47,988 bases of DNA, from positions 1,451,717 to 1,499,704 of the forward strand of contig NZ_LN611425.1 of assembly GCF_000821245.2 (NCBI RefSeq), read 5' to 3'. Origin of the DNA: Virgibacillus senegalensis. GTDB taxonomy: Bacteria; Bacillota; Bacilli; Bacillales; Amphibacillaceae. Shown piece after piece: positions 38,367 to 46,896 of the stretch. The first letter of the stretch is position 1. Every line of letters starts with the position of its first letter. A model generated the notes under the pieces. That model did no database searches. It saw only the letters and a list, made by a program, of their open reading frames with translations, and had not been told where the DNA came from. Position numbers and translations under genes: made by a program.

Positions 38367-39890
38367 TTGTCTATCATTAATAAGCGCATATTCGTACTGC
38401 TCCTATTTGCAATACTAATCTTTCTTCCCTTAAGCGGGCAAACTACCAACATGCAAATCACCGCCGCAGACGATTCTCCTCAAAGCAAAAACTCCGAGAG
38501 CAACACCTTAAAACAAAAATTGGACGCCATCTTGGCTGATGACAAACTTGCCGGTACTGTCACAGGAGTAAGTATTCGAAAAGCCGAAACAGGAGAGCTG
38601 ATTTATTCGCAAAATGGAAACACTCGATTACGTCCTGCTTCCAACATGAAACTATTAACCAGTTCTGCAGCACTGGAAACACTGGGAGCCGATTACCAAT
38701 TTTCTACTGAAGTGTGGACAGATGGGACCATAAAAGGCAACGTGCTGCACGGTAATCTTTATCTTAAAGGAAAAGGGGATCCAACGCTGCTGGAGGAAGA
38801 CCTGCAACAATTTGCTGCAGCATTGCAAAAACAAGGCATTCAAAATATCAAAGGCAACCTGGTCGGAGATGACACTTGGTATGACAACGTCCGTTTATCG
38901 GAAGATCTAAACTGGTCGGACGAACCTTTTTATACGGGGGCTCAAGTATCAGCTCTCACATTGTCGCCTGATACCGATTATGATGCTGGGACGGTCATTA
39001 TCGAGGTCACCCCTTCTGACCAAATTGGGAAACCGGCAAAAGTCCGGATGATGCCGGAAAATGATTACATAACGATCAACAACAAGAGCAAGATGGTTGG
39101 CGAAGAGGAAGCAAAAGATATTTCCATCACCCGTCAGCACGGCAACAACGAAATCGTTATAGATGGCCAAATGCCGTTAAACGGATCAACTTCTAAATCT
39201 TGGTCTTCAGTTTGGGAGCCGACTGGTTATACACTGGATGTGTTTAAGCACTCGCTGGCTGAAGAGGGAATTACCTTCAGTGGTAAAACGGATATCACTT
39301 TCAGTCAGACACCAGAGCAAGCCCAGCTGCTTGCTCAGAAGAAATCAATGCCTTTACAAGAACTGTTGATTCCATTTATGAAATTAAGCAACAACGGACA
39401 TGGTGAAATTTTGACGAAAGAAATGGGAAAAGTTGAATTTGGGGAAGGAAGCTGGGATAAAGGCCTTCAAGTGACCGAATCGGTTGCAGCCGAGTTAGGA
39501 ATAGAAACAGATACCATACAACTCCGAGACGGATCCGGCATGTCTCATAAAACGTATCTCCCCGCCAATAGCCTGTCCCAATTGTTGTATCATGCACAAG
39601 AAAAAAGCTGGTTTCCGATCTTTGAGCAATCCCTCCCTATTGCCGGTATTTCCGACCGTTTAGTAGGAGGAACTCTTCGCTCACGGATGAAACAGAAACC
39701 AGCAAAAGGTAATGTCAAAGCAAAAACCGGATCCTTAAATAGCGTTTCAACCCTGTCCGGCTATGTAACTGCCAAAGATGGAGAAAAACTGATTTTTTCC
39801 ATCCTGGTAAACAATTATCTAGGATCCAGCTCTGGAATCACCGCCATCGAAGATGAAATTGCCTCTATCCTTGCGAAGCACGAATTTTAA
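38367..39890 (+). CDS. dacC: D-alanyl-D-alanine carboxypeptidase/endopeptidase, PBP4a type (S13)
   Basis: A 507-residue exported penicillin-binding protein. Residues 1-30 are a signal sequence (RIFVLLLFAILIFLPLSG). The active-site motifs are S92-N-M-K95 (SxxK), S341-N-N343 (SxN) and K453-T-G455 (KTG), with the large inserted S13 domains between SxxK and SxN (LKGKGDPTLLEEDLQQFAAA, ALTLSPDTDY). This matches Bacillus DacC. It trims or cuts peptidoglycan cross-links outside the membrane. It starts at TTG 38367 with AAGGGATGG upstream. Transcribed alone and ended by a strong terminator at 39934-39967. Confidence 0.92.
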   Translation: MSIINKRIFVLLLFAILIFLPLSGQTTNMQITAADDSPQSKNSESNTLKQKLDAILADDKLAGTVTGVSIRKAETGELIYSQNGNTRLRPASNMKLLTSSAALETLGADYQFSTEVWTDGTIKGNVLHGNLYLKGKGDPTLLEEDLQQFAAALQKQGIQNIKGNLVGDDTWYDNVRLSEDLNWSDEPFYTGAQVSALTLSPDTDYDAGTVIIEVTPSDQIGKPAKVRMMPENDYITINNKSKMVGEEEAKDISITRQHGNNEIVIDGQMPLNGSTSKSWSSVWEPTGYTLDVFKHSLAEEGITFSGKTDITFSQTPEQAQLLAQKKSMPLQELLIPFMKLSNNGHGEILTKEMGKVEFGEGSWDKGLQVTESVAAELGIETDTIQLRDGSGMSHKTYLPANSLSQLLYHAQEKSWFPIFEQSLPIAGISDRLVGGTLRSRMKQKPAKGNVKAKTGSLNSVSTLSGYVTAKDGEKLIFSILVNNYLGSSSGITAIEDEIASILAKHEF

Positions 39891-39933
39891 AAAAGCAATC
39901 AAGGGACTGGGACAAAAGTATCGTGACCAATAC

Positions 39934-39967
39934 AAAATCCGAACGATTCCATTCGTTCGGATTTTTG
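39934..39967 (+). terminator. Terminator of dacC
   Basis: AAAATCCGAACGA and TCGTTCGGATTTT make a long stem with a short loop, followed by more T. The preceding GGGACTGGGACAAAAGTA block plus this hairpin looks like a terminator cassette that I associate with repeated copies in Bacillaceae. Confidence 0.88.
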
Positions 39968-40324
39968 GTTTAAAAAGCAAACCATTCTAACTGACACTTT
40001 TTAAAAAGAGCAACGCCCCACTCCGGCAAGGCACTTCGCTTGCCAAGCTATAGCTGCATACCTTGCCTCCGTTGGTTGGAGATATTTTCTCTTTTGGCAT
40101 GCTTTCCGTGTGGTCAATTACCGTGATGGGTTTTACGCGGAGCCATTTAGAAAAACGGATTACTTCTTTTTCCTTTTTATGCCGTTGGTCCGCCCTTTCA
40201 ATTTTCAATGAATAAATGTCCTCAATATGCTGATTTTTCGTCTTCGACTCCCTATCAACCATTAAAAGAATACGGTTCTATTCATCTTGTTTTAATCATT
40301 AGAAAATCAGACCCCGAAAACGTA

Positions 40325-40465
40325 GTGAAGGAAAGATACGGAGACTCCAATGGGTACAGCACGAGCTGAGCATCCCGCCAGTAAGCGGTTGGTGCTTTCT
40401 GAGGAAGTTGAAGCCGTGCCCGTGGAAAGCGTAGTATCTTGCCGTAGGGATACGAAGCACACATC
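40325..40465 (+). repeat. Interspersed repeat of the GATACGGAGACTCC type
   Basis: Contains GGAAAGATACGGAGACTCC, ACAGCACGAGCTGAGCATCC, AGGAAGTTGAAGCCGTGCCC and GGAAAGCGTAGTATC, ending GGGATACGAAGC. I recognise this order from short repeats common in intergenic regions of halotolerant Bacillaceae; only one copy lies here. GATAC near the start and GTATC near the end are inverted. Its whole extent from 39968 to 40522 has no convincing gene: a 91-codon frame at 39987-40262 on the minus strand lacks a ribosome binding site. Confidence 0.6.
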
Positions 40466-40522
40466 AAACAACAAAATAGAAGAAAGTCTATTTACGAATG
40501 ATTTTAACGAAGTGATGTCCCC

Positions 40523-41068
40523 TTATTGCGGTCGCTTATCATAGGGGTGGATCGTCCCAACAACAACAGTATCCTCCTCTTTCTCGATACTTTTCCTGAC
40601 GCCGTCAGTAATTTCATCATGCGTCAACCATCTCGCTTTATCTTTAGTTAAGACAAAACCTAAGTAAATCTGACGGTAACGACAAGCTGGAGGCAGTCTG
40701 ATAGCTTCGTCCTCGAAATATCTTCTGCTCCCTTTGACATGGTACAACTGCCAACTGTCCATTTTTTCGGATATCAGCCTGCTGACCATTTCCACAGCTG
40801 GATAATAAGGCGACCAGCAGACTACTAATGTAATTGGTCCGTGTTCTTCGATTGCTTTTTTTAGTTTTGTCTCTAGTGTAGCCAATTCATAATAATCGAC
40901 AACCAGCTTATTGATTCGATTCATGTCTTGCGCTTTTTTCTTTAGTCGATCAAGTTTCTTTTCACTACGGCCGATAACGGAAACGGTATCAAAATTGCTT
41001 GCCAGCCATGACGACACTTGTGCCAGCATACCTGTTCCGCCAATGACCAATGCATGTTTTTTCTCCAT
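40523..41068 (-). CDS. Short-chain dehydrogenase-like NAD(P)-binding protein
   Basis: A 181-residue Rossmann protein. HALVIGGTGMLAQVSSWLA is a G-x-x-G-x-x-A dinucleotide-binding motif and VIGRSEKKLDRL the second strand with the NADP-favouring Arg. Beyond the fourth strand (ITLVVCWSPYYP) the SDR catalytic S-Y-K set is not seen, and the protein is shorter than SDR enzymes (about 240). It may be a non-catalytic or atypical reductase similar to Bacillus short-chain dehydrogenase proteins of this size. It starts three bases after the MFS gene's stop, so the two are an operon. Confidence 0.75.
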   Translation of the reverse strand: MEKKHALVIGGTGMLAQVSSWLASNFDTVSVIGRSEKKLDRLKKKAQDMNRINKLVVDYYELATLETKLKKAIEEHGPITLVVCWSPYYPAVEMVSRLISEKMDSWQLYHVKGSRRYFEDEAIRLPPACRYRQIYLGFVLTKDKARWLTHDEITDGVRKSIEKEEDTVVVGTIHPYDKRPQ

Positions 41069-41071
41069 CGG

Positions 41072-42328
41072 TCAGCCTTCCTCCAATACTTTTTCTGTCT
41101 GGTCGTTTGTTTCAGATTCTTCAATAAAATACTTGTACCGGGACGGCTGATAAACGAGCACTGTCTTTATAAGGCTCAAGGCGACAATCAACAAAGAGGC
41201 AGCAATGATGCTGTAGCGTAAAGGTACAAGGTCCCCGGTGAAACCGATCAACAGAATAAAGATAACTTGCAAGAGACTTTGTAACGTTCCGTAAACACTA
41301 GTAATTCTTCCCATAATCGATAAAGGGACGTTATTCTGATAAAACGTCATAGTACCTGTAGAAGAAAAGGCGTTAAAAAATCCAAGAATGATAAAGCCAA
41401 CAGCTACCGACCAAAAAGAAAAAGAGAAAGCATAAATAACGTAGCCAGCAGCCACCATTAAATAGCCGCTGGCAAGCAACATCCTAATCGATAGTTTCTT
41501 AGCAAGAATCGAGACAACGGCAGCACCGACGATAGAACCCGCTCCCGTAATGCTAATCAACAATCCAAATTCAGCTTCCGATAAACCGAGGACCTGCTGG
41601 GTAAAGACCACTTCCTGTGCATCCATTCCCAATGCGATAACCATAAACAACTGGGCAAACAAATAAATCGCGATCACGTATGCATGTGATTTGCTAAAAT
41701 CGGTAACATGCTTCCAATCCTCTATGAGGAATGTCCAAGCAAAAGACTTTGGGGCATCCTCACTGGAGGTAAGGTTCGGGAGCAGGGTTAAAAGAAGTGC
41801 GGATAGAAAAAAAGACCCAGCATTAAGCCAAATGGCAATGCTCGCTGTCGTTATCATAAGTAAAACACCCGCTACTGCCGGGCCAACTAAAAAGGCTCCG
41901 GAAGTAACCAAACTTCGGAAAGAATTGAATTGTTTGCGCTGCTGCTTCGGTATCAGTCCAGTTATGTAGGAAATCGAAGTAGGTTCAAAAAAAGCCTTGG
42001 CAACAGATAGGAAAAATAAACAGCAATAGATGAGCCATAATGAGTTAACAAATGGAATGACAGTGACAAGCACTCCACGAAAAACGTCGGTTAGAATCAT
42101 TAGTCTCCGCTTGTTGAGCCGATCGATGAGACTGCCGGACCAAAACTTTGTCAGAATCGAGGCAGCTGGCCCCATGATCCAAAGTCCGGCCACAGCAGCT
42201 GCAGAACCGGTCATTTGCAAGACCAGAATATTAATCGCTACTAAATAAATAAAATCACCAAAAGAGGATATCCCTACTCCAACCAACAAAATCCAAGCAT
42301 GTTTTTTTGTTTTCTGAATCGCAATCAC
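41072..42328 (-). CDS. MFS transporter (MFS_3, enterobactin/macrolide exporter-like)
   Basis: A 418-residue 12-TM major facilitator. TM1 reads LLVGVGISSFGDFIYLVAIN, a pattern of MFS_3 exporters (EntS, MefA and YfmO-like relatives). WIMGPAASILTKFWSGSLIDRLNKRRLM is the TM2-3 region with motif A (SGSLIDRLNKRR) and the middle loop carries SEDAPKSFAWTF. The C terminus is acidic (EESETNDQTEKVLEEG). It opens with GTG at 42328, with AAGGAAG immediately upstream (short spacing). It is followed within three bases by the dehydrogenase-like gene. Substrate unknown. Confidence 0.85.
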   Translation of the reverse strand: MIAIQKTKKHAWILLVGVGISSFGDFIYLVAINILVLQMTGSAAAVAGLWIMGPAASILTKFWSGSLIDRLNKRRLMILTDVFRGVLVTVIPFVNSLWLIYCCLFFLSVAKAFFEPTSISYITGLIPKQQRKQFNSFRSLVTSGAFLVGPAVAGVLLMITTASIAIWLNAGSFFLSALLLTLLPNLTSSEDAPKSFAWTFLIEDWKHVTDFSKSHAYVIAIYLFAQLFMVIALGMDAQEVVFTQQVLGLSEAEFGLLISITGAGSIVGAAVVSILAKKLSIRMLLASGYLMVAAGYVIYAFSFSFWSVAVGFIILGFFNAFSSTGTMTFYQNNVPLSIMGRITSVYGTLQSLLQVIFILLIGFTGDLVPLRYSIIAASLLIVALSLIKTVLVYQPSRYKYFIEESETNDQTEKVLEEG

Positions 42329-42413
42329 CTTCCTTCTCTGTCAGCCTGTTTTGTACCTCGCCCTGTCCAGTCGTGTCTGTACATAACAAGCTAACCAGCC
42401 CTTCCCAAAAAGC

Positions 42414-42968
42414 TTATTCGGCATTAAGATAATAGACTAAATTGTCTGTCCATTGATCAAATTCATAGATAAAGCCTTTTCTTGTACACTCATATTCCAT
42501 CCCACAGCTAACAGCCAGACGAATGGATGGGTTATTATCCAAGTTAATATGGGCTTCTATCCTGTGATAACCAAGCTCTGTCAATGCCAGCTTTAGTGTA
42601 GCTTTGACGGCTTCTTTTCCGTAACCTTTCTGCCAAAATTGATTATGGATCGTATAACCGATTCTACCCCATTGAAAGGAACCTCGCTCATACGTGGAAA
42701 AGTCTATCATGCCGAGGTGTGCACCGTCCGATTTTCGGAAAACCCCAAAAATATAGGCATCATCCTCACTTGCCAATGCCTCGTGTTTCTCTACTAACCC
42801 GGCAAACCAATGTTCCGTACACTCAGTCATATCCATTTTCCCACTGTCATACCGATGCCTGGACGGGAATCTTGCTTCAAAAGCCGACAACCAGTTGTGG
42901 TAGTCCGGCTTTTCCAGCGGGCGAATGATTAATCGTTTTGTTTCTGTATTGATCGTAAAATTATTCAA
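42414..42968 (-). CDS. GNAT acetyltransferase (RimJ/RimL type)
   Basis: A 184-residue N-acetyltransferase. TKRLIIRPLEKPDYHNWLSA is the N-terminal strand typical of RimJ/RimL and YdaF-like enzymes. GRIGYTIHNQFWQKGYGKEA is the acetyl-CoA binding motif A (here Q-K-G-Y-G-K), and NPSIRLAVSCGMEYE the C-terminal motif B. It likely acetylates an amino group of a protein, peptide or small molecule. It stands alone, 85 bases upstream of the MFS gene in the same direction. Confidence 0.88.
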   Translation of the reverse strand: MNNFTINTETKRLIIRPLEKPDYHNWLSAFEARFPSRHRYDSGKMDMTECTEHWFAGLVEKHEALASEDDAYIFGVFRKSDGAHLGMIDFSTYERGSFQWGRIGYTIHNQFWQKGYGKEAVKATLKLALTELGYHRIEAHINLDNNPSIRLAVSCGMEYECTRKGFIYEFDQWTDNLVYYLNAE

Positions 42969-43025
42969 AAAAGCAGCTCCTTTAAGATGTATGTAATTGA
43001 AAAAACTTCCAATGAGTGATAATGT

Positions 43026-43148
43026 TTAACTAACTTCACTCAATTGGCCAGTCTTCCGCCTAAACCCTTCCTGAAGCAAAGCAGCCCCCGCCAGGATGGA
43101 GAACGGGAGCATTTCCAGGCTTCCAATCAGAAGATAAAGCGATGACAT
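43026..43148 (-). CDS. Possible small membrane protein (40 aa)
   Basis: A short frame, MSSLYLLIGSLEMLPFSILA then GAALLQEGFRRKTGQLSEVS, with AGAGG about six bases before ATG 43148. One hydrophobic helix followed by a charged tail. It lies 41 bases downstream of another small membrane gene. No family recognised; it could be a chance frame. Confidence 0.35.
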   Translation of the reverse strand: MSSLYLLIGSLEMLPFSILAGAALLQEGFRRKTGQLSEVS

Positions 43149-43189
43149 GAAGACCTCTACCAATCTTCCATTCCATTCATAAATCCTAC

Positions 43190-43357
43190 TTATTGTGGAT
43201 CTGCAGATTTATCTTCGAAAAAAGCCAAAACAAAACGAATCAAAAATCCGACACCCAACCCGATAAAAATCCCTGCAGCCGGATTCTGAATCAGCATGCC
43301 AATTCCTAAGCCGATAAACAAACCTGCAGGTATAATATAATTACTGTTCTTGTTCAA
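43190..43357 (-). CDS. Small glycine-rich membrane protein (55 aa)
   Basis: A 55-residue protein from a TTG start with GGGGGAGG five bases upstream, a strong site that makes translation likely. MNKNSNYIIPAGLFIGLGIG begins the first span and GIFIGLGVGFLIRFVLAFF the second; the tail is EDKSADPQ. G-L-x-I-G-L-G-I-G repeats in both helices suggest a tightly packed hairpin in the membrane. Families of such short membrane proteins are common in Bacillaceae, but function is unknown. Confidence 0.7.
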   Translation of the reverse strand: MNKNSNYIIPAGLFIGLGIGMLIQNPAAGIFIGLGVGFLIRFVLAFFEDKSADPQ

Positions 43358-43450
43358 TTCGTCCTCCCCCTCTCTTAATAAAAAATATTCTTCTTTCTTC
43401 CATTTTCCACAAACATTCTCCCGCTAGATCCAAAGAAAAGTAGCCCCCTG

Positions 43451-44209
43451 TCATTCGTTCACAATGCGTCTGAAAACCTTGTTTTGCCTGAAGCGTTGAC
43501 AGCCGTTTCTCTTCAAAATTTTTCGCATCGGAATATTGTTTACACTGGTACTCCCTATATATTCTTCAGCATGGAATTCATGTTTTAAAATTGCCAATGC
43601 TTGCATATGAACTTTCCGACTCTTTCCTTTGTTTCTATGAGCCGGTAGAAGGCCGAAATAAAACAATCGTCCTTCCTTTTCCGTACCGGGCTCTATATGG
43701 GGCATTAGTACGCCAATCGGCTCCTTCCCTTCAAAAGCGACAAGACAGGAATCCTGATAGGAACATCCAAGTTCGGCTCTTACACTGTTCATATGTTTAT
43801 CGGTTGAAAAGTTGGAACTTGCATTCAAAGAACCGTGCATGGCCTGCTTCCATATGATTTGGAATTCTTCTTTTTTCATCTTATGCAAAGATTTTATAGC
43901 AAAAGCAGATGGAATATCCGGCAAATCGTCGAGGCTCCGGTAGTACATAATTACCTCATCCTGTAACTGAAAGCCGCCATCCCGCATACACCGCCCTAAA
44001 TCTGCCGAAAGATTGCCTTCTGTCAAAATGGTCACGACTGGAATTTTCCTATACTCCGGGTGATCACTCAGAATTTTGACGATTCGCTTCATTTGTTCCT
44101 CCGTAAGGTTTCCCGTTTCTTCAATCGTTAAGTAATCATCGCCTTGAAGACATTTAACCTGGTTGAAAAGCGACTCATCATCTGTTATAACATTGCCCAA
44201 GAGATCCAC
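43451..44209 (-). CDS. GNAT family N-acetyltransferase
   Basis: A 252-residue protein. Residues 1-105 are a regulatory-looking domain (GDDYLTIEETGNLTEEQMKR). The C-terminal GNAT domain (about 105-250) has the beta strands SCLVAFEGKEPIGVLM, RLFYFGLLPAHRNKGKSRKV (acetyl-CoA site R-N-K-G-K) and STSVNNIPMRKILKRNGCQR. Substrate unknown. GGAG before the ATG at 44209. It lies upstream of the two small membrane genes and is read in the same direction. Confidence 0.8.
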   Translation of the reverse strand: MDLLGNVITDDESLFNQVKCLQGDDYLTIEETGNLTEEQMKRIVKILSDHPEYRKIPVVTILTEGNLSADLGRCMRDGGFQLQDEVIMYYRSLDDLPDIPSAFAIKSLHKMKKEEFQIIWKQAMHGSLNASSNFSTDKHMNSVRAELGCSYQDSCLVAFEGKEPIGVLMPHIEPGTEKEGRLFYFGLLPAHRNKGKSRKVHMQALAILKHEFHAEEYIGSTSVNNIPMRKILKRNGCQRFRQNKVFRRIVNE

Positions 44210-44366
44210 TCCTCCCCCAATAACACCCCTTTAACAATTTCCTTAAAAGCTCCTGCAATGCGGAAAAGCTCCAAGTGCTATTGTGCGTCCATTAATTTGG
44301 GGATTTAGCAAAAAAGGTATTAACCTAACGATTACAACAGATTTTCCCATAACAAAACAACTTGTG

Positions 44367-45227
44367 TTACCCTTCTAATTCTGAAGCCAACAAAAGACAG
44401 CCGGTGATTCCGGCACGGTCTCCCAATCCAGGCGCAACAATATACTGCTCAAGTGGTGGAACAGCAACATACTCGTTGATCAATTGTGCAAAGGAAGTAC
44501 GAATCAACGAGAGTAAATGCGCCTGTTTCATTACTCCTCCGCCAAGGATTATTTTGTCCGGCCTTAAAACCAACGTATAGTCAACCAGTGCCTGGGCCAG
44601 ATAAAAGGCTCCCATTTTCCAGACAGGATCTGAGTTGGCAAGAGATTCTGCTTTTTTGCCGCTTCTATCTTCGATTGCCGTACCAGACGCCATTCCTTCC
44701 AGACAATGCTCATGGTAGGGGCAAGAACCACTGTAATCATCTTCACGATGAGAGCGAACAAATACATGACCCATTTCAGGATGGCCAAACCCCTCCAGGA
44801 TCTTGCCGTTCACAACAGCGCCCCCTCCAATACCGGTTCCCACAGTTAAATAGATACAGCTTGCTTCATTCCTGGCACTTCCTTGTTTGAATTCCCCGAA
44901 CGCTGCCGCATTCACATCGGTAGTCCAAGCTACCGGCACTTGCCAGCGTTTTTGGATGGGACCGATAAAATCAAAATACTTCCAGCCCGATTTCGGCGTA
45001 CTCGTTATAAAACCGTATGTAGGGGATTGCTCGTTACTATCAATCGGTCCAAAAGATCCAATTCCCATCGACTGCAAGGAGTACTGATCAAAAAAAGCAA
45101 ACACCTTTTGCAATGTTTCTTCGGGCTGTGTGGTTGGAATGGTGACCTGATCAACAACTTCCAATTGGCTGTTACTGACAGCGCAAACAAATTTCGTTCC
45201 GCCTGCTTCGATTGCTCCGAAATACAT
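44367..45227 (-). CDS. ROK family fructokinase/sugar kinase
   Basis: A 286-residue ROK kinase, likely a fructokinase (GmuE/YdhR/ScrK-like). The phosphate motif is AIEAGGTKFVCAV, the sugar-binding D is in TDVNAAAFGE, and the adenosine motif is TVGTGIGGGAVVNGK. The zinc-binding ROK signature is HPEMGHVFVRS then C-P-Y-H-E-H-C (H...C-x3-H-x-x-C), which separates it from ATP-glucokinases. It would phosphorylate fructose or a related sugar. There is no scr operon beside it. The ATG has GGGAGG upstream and the gene is single. Confidence 0.9.
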   Translation of the reverse strand: MYFGAIEAGGTKFVCAVSNSQLEVVDQVTIPTTQPEETLQKVFAFFDQYSLQSMGIGSFGPIDSNEQSPTYGFITSTPKSGWKYFDFIGPIQKRWQVPVAWTTDVNAAAFGEFKQGSARNEASCIYLTVGTGIGGGAVVNGKILEGFGHPEMGHVFVRSHREDDYSGSCPYHEHCLEGMASGTAIEDRSGKKAESLANSDPVWKMGAFYLAQALVDYTLVLRPDKIILGGGVMKQAHLLSLIRTSFAQLINEYVAVPPLEQYIVAPGLGDRAGITGCLLLASELEG

Positions 45228-45399
45228 CTTTATTTCCTCCCGCCGTTCATTTATTAAAGTTGTTCGTTCATGGATTCAATCACATTTACCGTTTAGAATT
45301 CGATTCGATTATTTTCTTCCATCATATCATTGATTGTTGCGAATTGGCAGAATAGTCTATCTAAGAACACTTCTTCTAGCGTTCCGTTATTTCTTTGTG

Positions 45400-45432
45400 A
45401 AAATAACCCGGCTTTTCGTTCAGCCGGGTTAT
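45400..45432 (-). terminator. Terminator after the VOC gene
   Basis: ATAACCCGGCT and AGCCGGGTTAT form a perfect 11-pair stem, and on the minus strand TTTCAC follows. It begins 7 bases after the stop of the VOC gene. Confidence 0.85.
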
Positions 45433-45438
45433 CCCTCG

Positions 45439-45837
45439 TTAATACACCATCGAGGGGTCGTGATAGTATTTGAACTCCAGTAGGTTGTTAGCGGGATCAA
45501 CTAAAAAGAAAGTCATGTGTTCTTCTTGTTTTCCCTTGAAACGCACCATCGGGTCGGTAAAAAAAGGCAATTTTTCCGTAATTGCATATTCTAAAGCCTG
45601 ATCATATTCCTCCCTGTCTAAAAAAGTGATGCCATAATGACGGGGATACATTTTTGGATTTTGGTCGATATTATCCGGGCTCAGATGGCAAACGACCTGA
45701 TCACCAAAGAAGTCAAAGGTCACTCGGTCATCATACCTTCTTGCAAGCTTGCAGCCTAACTTTTCATAAAAGTCTACTGTCTCATCCAACTCTTTACACG
45801 GTATTGCTAAGTGAAACACTTTGTTTGTTTCTCTCAT
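45439..45837 (-). CDS. VOC (glyoxalase-like) family protein
   Basis: A 132-residue VOC protein from ATG 45837 (AGGTGG upstream). The first beta-alpha unit reads FHLAIPCKELDETVDFYEKL and the second VCHLSPDN...RHYGITFLDREEYDQALE. H12 and the E near the C terminus (LLEFKYYHD) fit the usual metal ligands. Function unknown, often detoxification or binding. It lies 24 bases after the phosphosulfolactate synthase gene in the same direction, so they may share a transcript. Confidence 0.85.
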   Translation of the reverse strand: MRETNKVFHLAIPCKELDETVDFYEKLGCKLARRYDDRVTFDFFGDQVVCHLSPDNIDQNPKMYPRHYGITFLDREEYDQALEYAITEKLPFFTDPMVRFKGKQEEHMTFFLVDPANNLLEFKYYHDPSMVY

Positions 45838-45861
45838 GATTTCCACCTCATCCTCTTTCTT

Positions 45862-46620
45862 TTATAAATGGAACGTATCGGAACGCAAACCCAACCGCAA
45901 TGTTTCCAAGCCGATCACATCGTTTAAAGCCACATTCGCCAGGTTAACGTTTGAACCAATCTGTTTGATGAAGAAAGTTTGCAGTGATTTATTGGGAGCT
46001 TCAAATATGAGCCGCTCCATTGGTATTCCAGCTGCGACAATCTCATCGAAAATATCCGTGCGTATGCCGCCGTCCTCCCCGCAGATACCACCACTTCCAC
46101 TCTCTCTTGCTTCCGTAATTACCTTGGCTGCCCCTGCTTCCATATCCTCATGTATATTTTCCAGCCAATCTTTAGATTGTTCGTTCAATGCCACGGAAGC
46201 ATCTTTTGTGCCTACCTCGCTAAAAACAGAAAACTCCCTGGAAAATTCTCGTATATATTCCGCCTTTTGATGATTAGAAATCGTCAGCGTTCCATTGGAA
46301 ATCTCCACATAGCTGCAACCGTACCCGCGGCAATAGGTATAATAGTCTTCTACTTTCCCCTGGCTTAAAAATTTTTCGAAAAGAGTGCCCCCAAAGAAAA
46401 AATCAATCCCGTTTCGCCCTAAATAGTCAATCTTTTCCTCGATATGCTTCGAAATCAGCGAAGTTCCCCAGCCGAATTTTACAAAGTCGATATAATCCCC
46501 AGAGCTGTCCACCACAGCATTAAGCAGCTGGAGGGGGGCACCATTGTCAATCACCACGGTAATGCCATTTTCCCTCGGTTTCCTTTCCCGTTCTGGTAAG
46601 CACAAATTTTCACCTTTCAT
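45862..46620 (-). CDS. comA: Phosphosulfolactate synthase (ComA family)
   Basis: A 252-residue enzyme adding sulfite to phosphoenolpyruvate to give phosphosulfolactate, the first step of coenzyme M and sulfolactate routes. In Bacillus the homologue (YitD) supports sulfolactate, a spore component. The conserved features are ITVVIDNGAPLQLLNAVVDS, YIDFVKFGWGTSLIS, YVEISNGTLTIS, KVITEARESGSGGICGEDG and LIFEAPNKSLQTFFI. The open frame starts at 46641, but GGGGGAGG precedes ATG 46620. It is divergent from cysH, whose sulfite product is its substrate, hinting at shared control. Confidence 0.9.
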   Translation of the reverse strand: MKGENLCLPERERKPRENGITVVIDNGAPLQLLNAVVDSSGDYIDFVKFGWGTSLISKHIEEKIDYLGRNGIDFFFGGTLFEKFLSQGKVEDYYTYCRGYGCSYVEISNGTLTISNHQKAEYIREFSREFSVFSEVGTKDASVALNEQSKDWLENIHEDMEAGAAKVITEARESGSGGICGEDGGIRTDIFDEIVAAGIPMERLIFEAPNKSLQTFFIKQIGSNVNLANVALNDVIGLETLRLGLRSDTFHL

Positions 46621-46702
46621 ATAACCGCACACCTCCCCCATCAGATTTCATAAACCGGACCAACTCTGACACCTGGTGTTTTCCTTGCAAAAATAGCTGC
46701 CC

Positions 46703-46725
46703 GCCGTAATACCGTTTATTACGGC
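46703..46725. promoter_or_regulatory. Perfect hairpin between comA and cysH
   Basis: GCCGTAATA and TATTACGGC form nine pairs around CCGTT. No T run, so not a simple terminator. It is 78 bases before comA and 172 before cysH. Confidence 0.5.
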
Positions 46726-46742
46726 AGCCTACACCAAGTATA

Positions 46743-46815
46743 TTCGCCTAGGTGAAATCCGTTACAACCCAAGGAAATAGGCACACTTGCTTTAACACTC
46801 ATTCGCCTATTTGAA
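46743..46815 (+). promoter_or_regulatory. Duplicated TTCGCCTAnnTGAA motif upstream of cysH
   Basis: TTCGCCTAGGTGAA (46743-46756) and TTCGCCTATTTGAA (46802-46815) are the same 14-bp motif 59 bases apart, with 12 of 14 positions identical. They lie 82-154 bases before the cysH start and on the divergent side to comA. Likely binding sites for a sulfur regulator (CysL- or CymR-like); the protein cannot be named. Confidence 0.6.
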
Positions 46816-46896
46816 TACAAATACCTTAAGGCAAATACCCAGAACGCTGGAAGAAAAGCCAGTTGAACCATTTCATCAAAAAGTGGAGGGAGAACG

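Noticed and set aside
39987-40262. 91-codon minus-strand frame between dacC and the dehydrogenase-like gene
   Set aside because: No ribosome binding site, no family resemblance, low-complexity charged start, and it lies beside an interspersed repeat.
46621-46896. S-box (SAM) riboswitch upstream of cysH or comA
   Set aside because: No GAGGGACYGGCCC-type segment or kink-turn pattern is seen on either strand.
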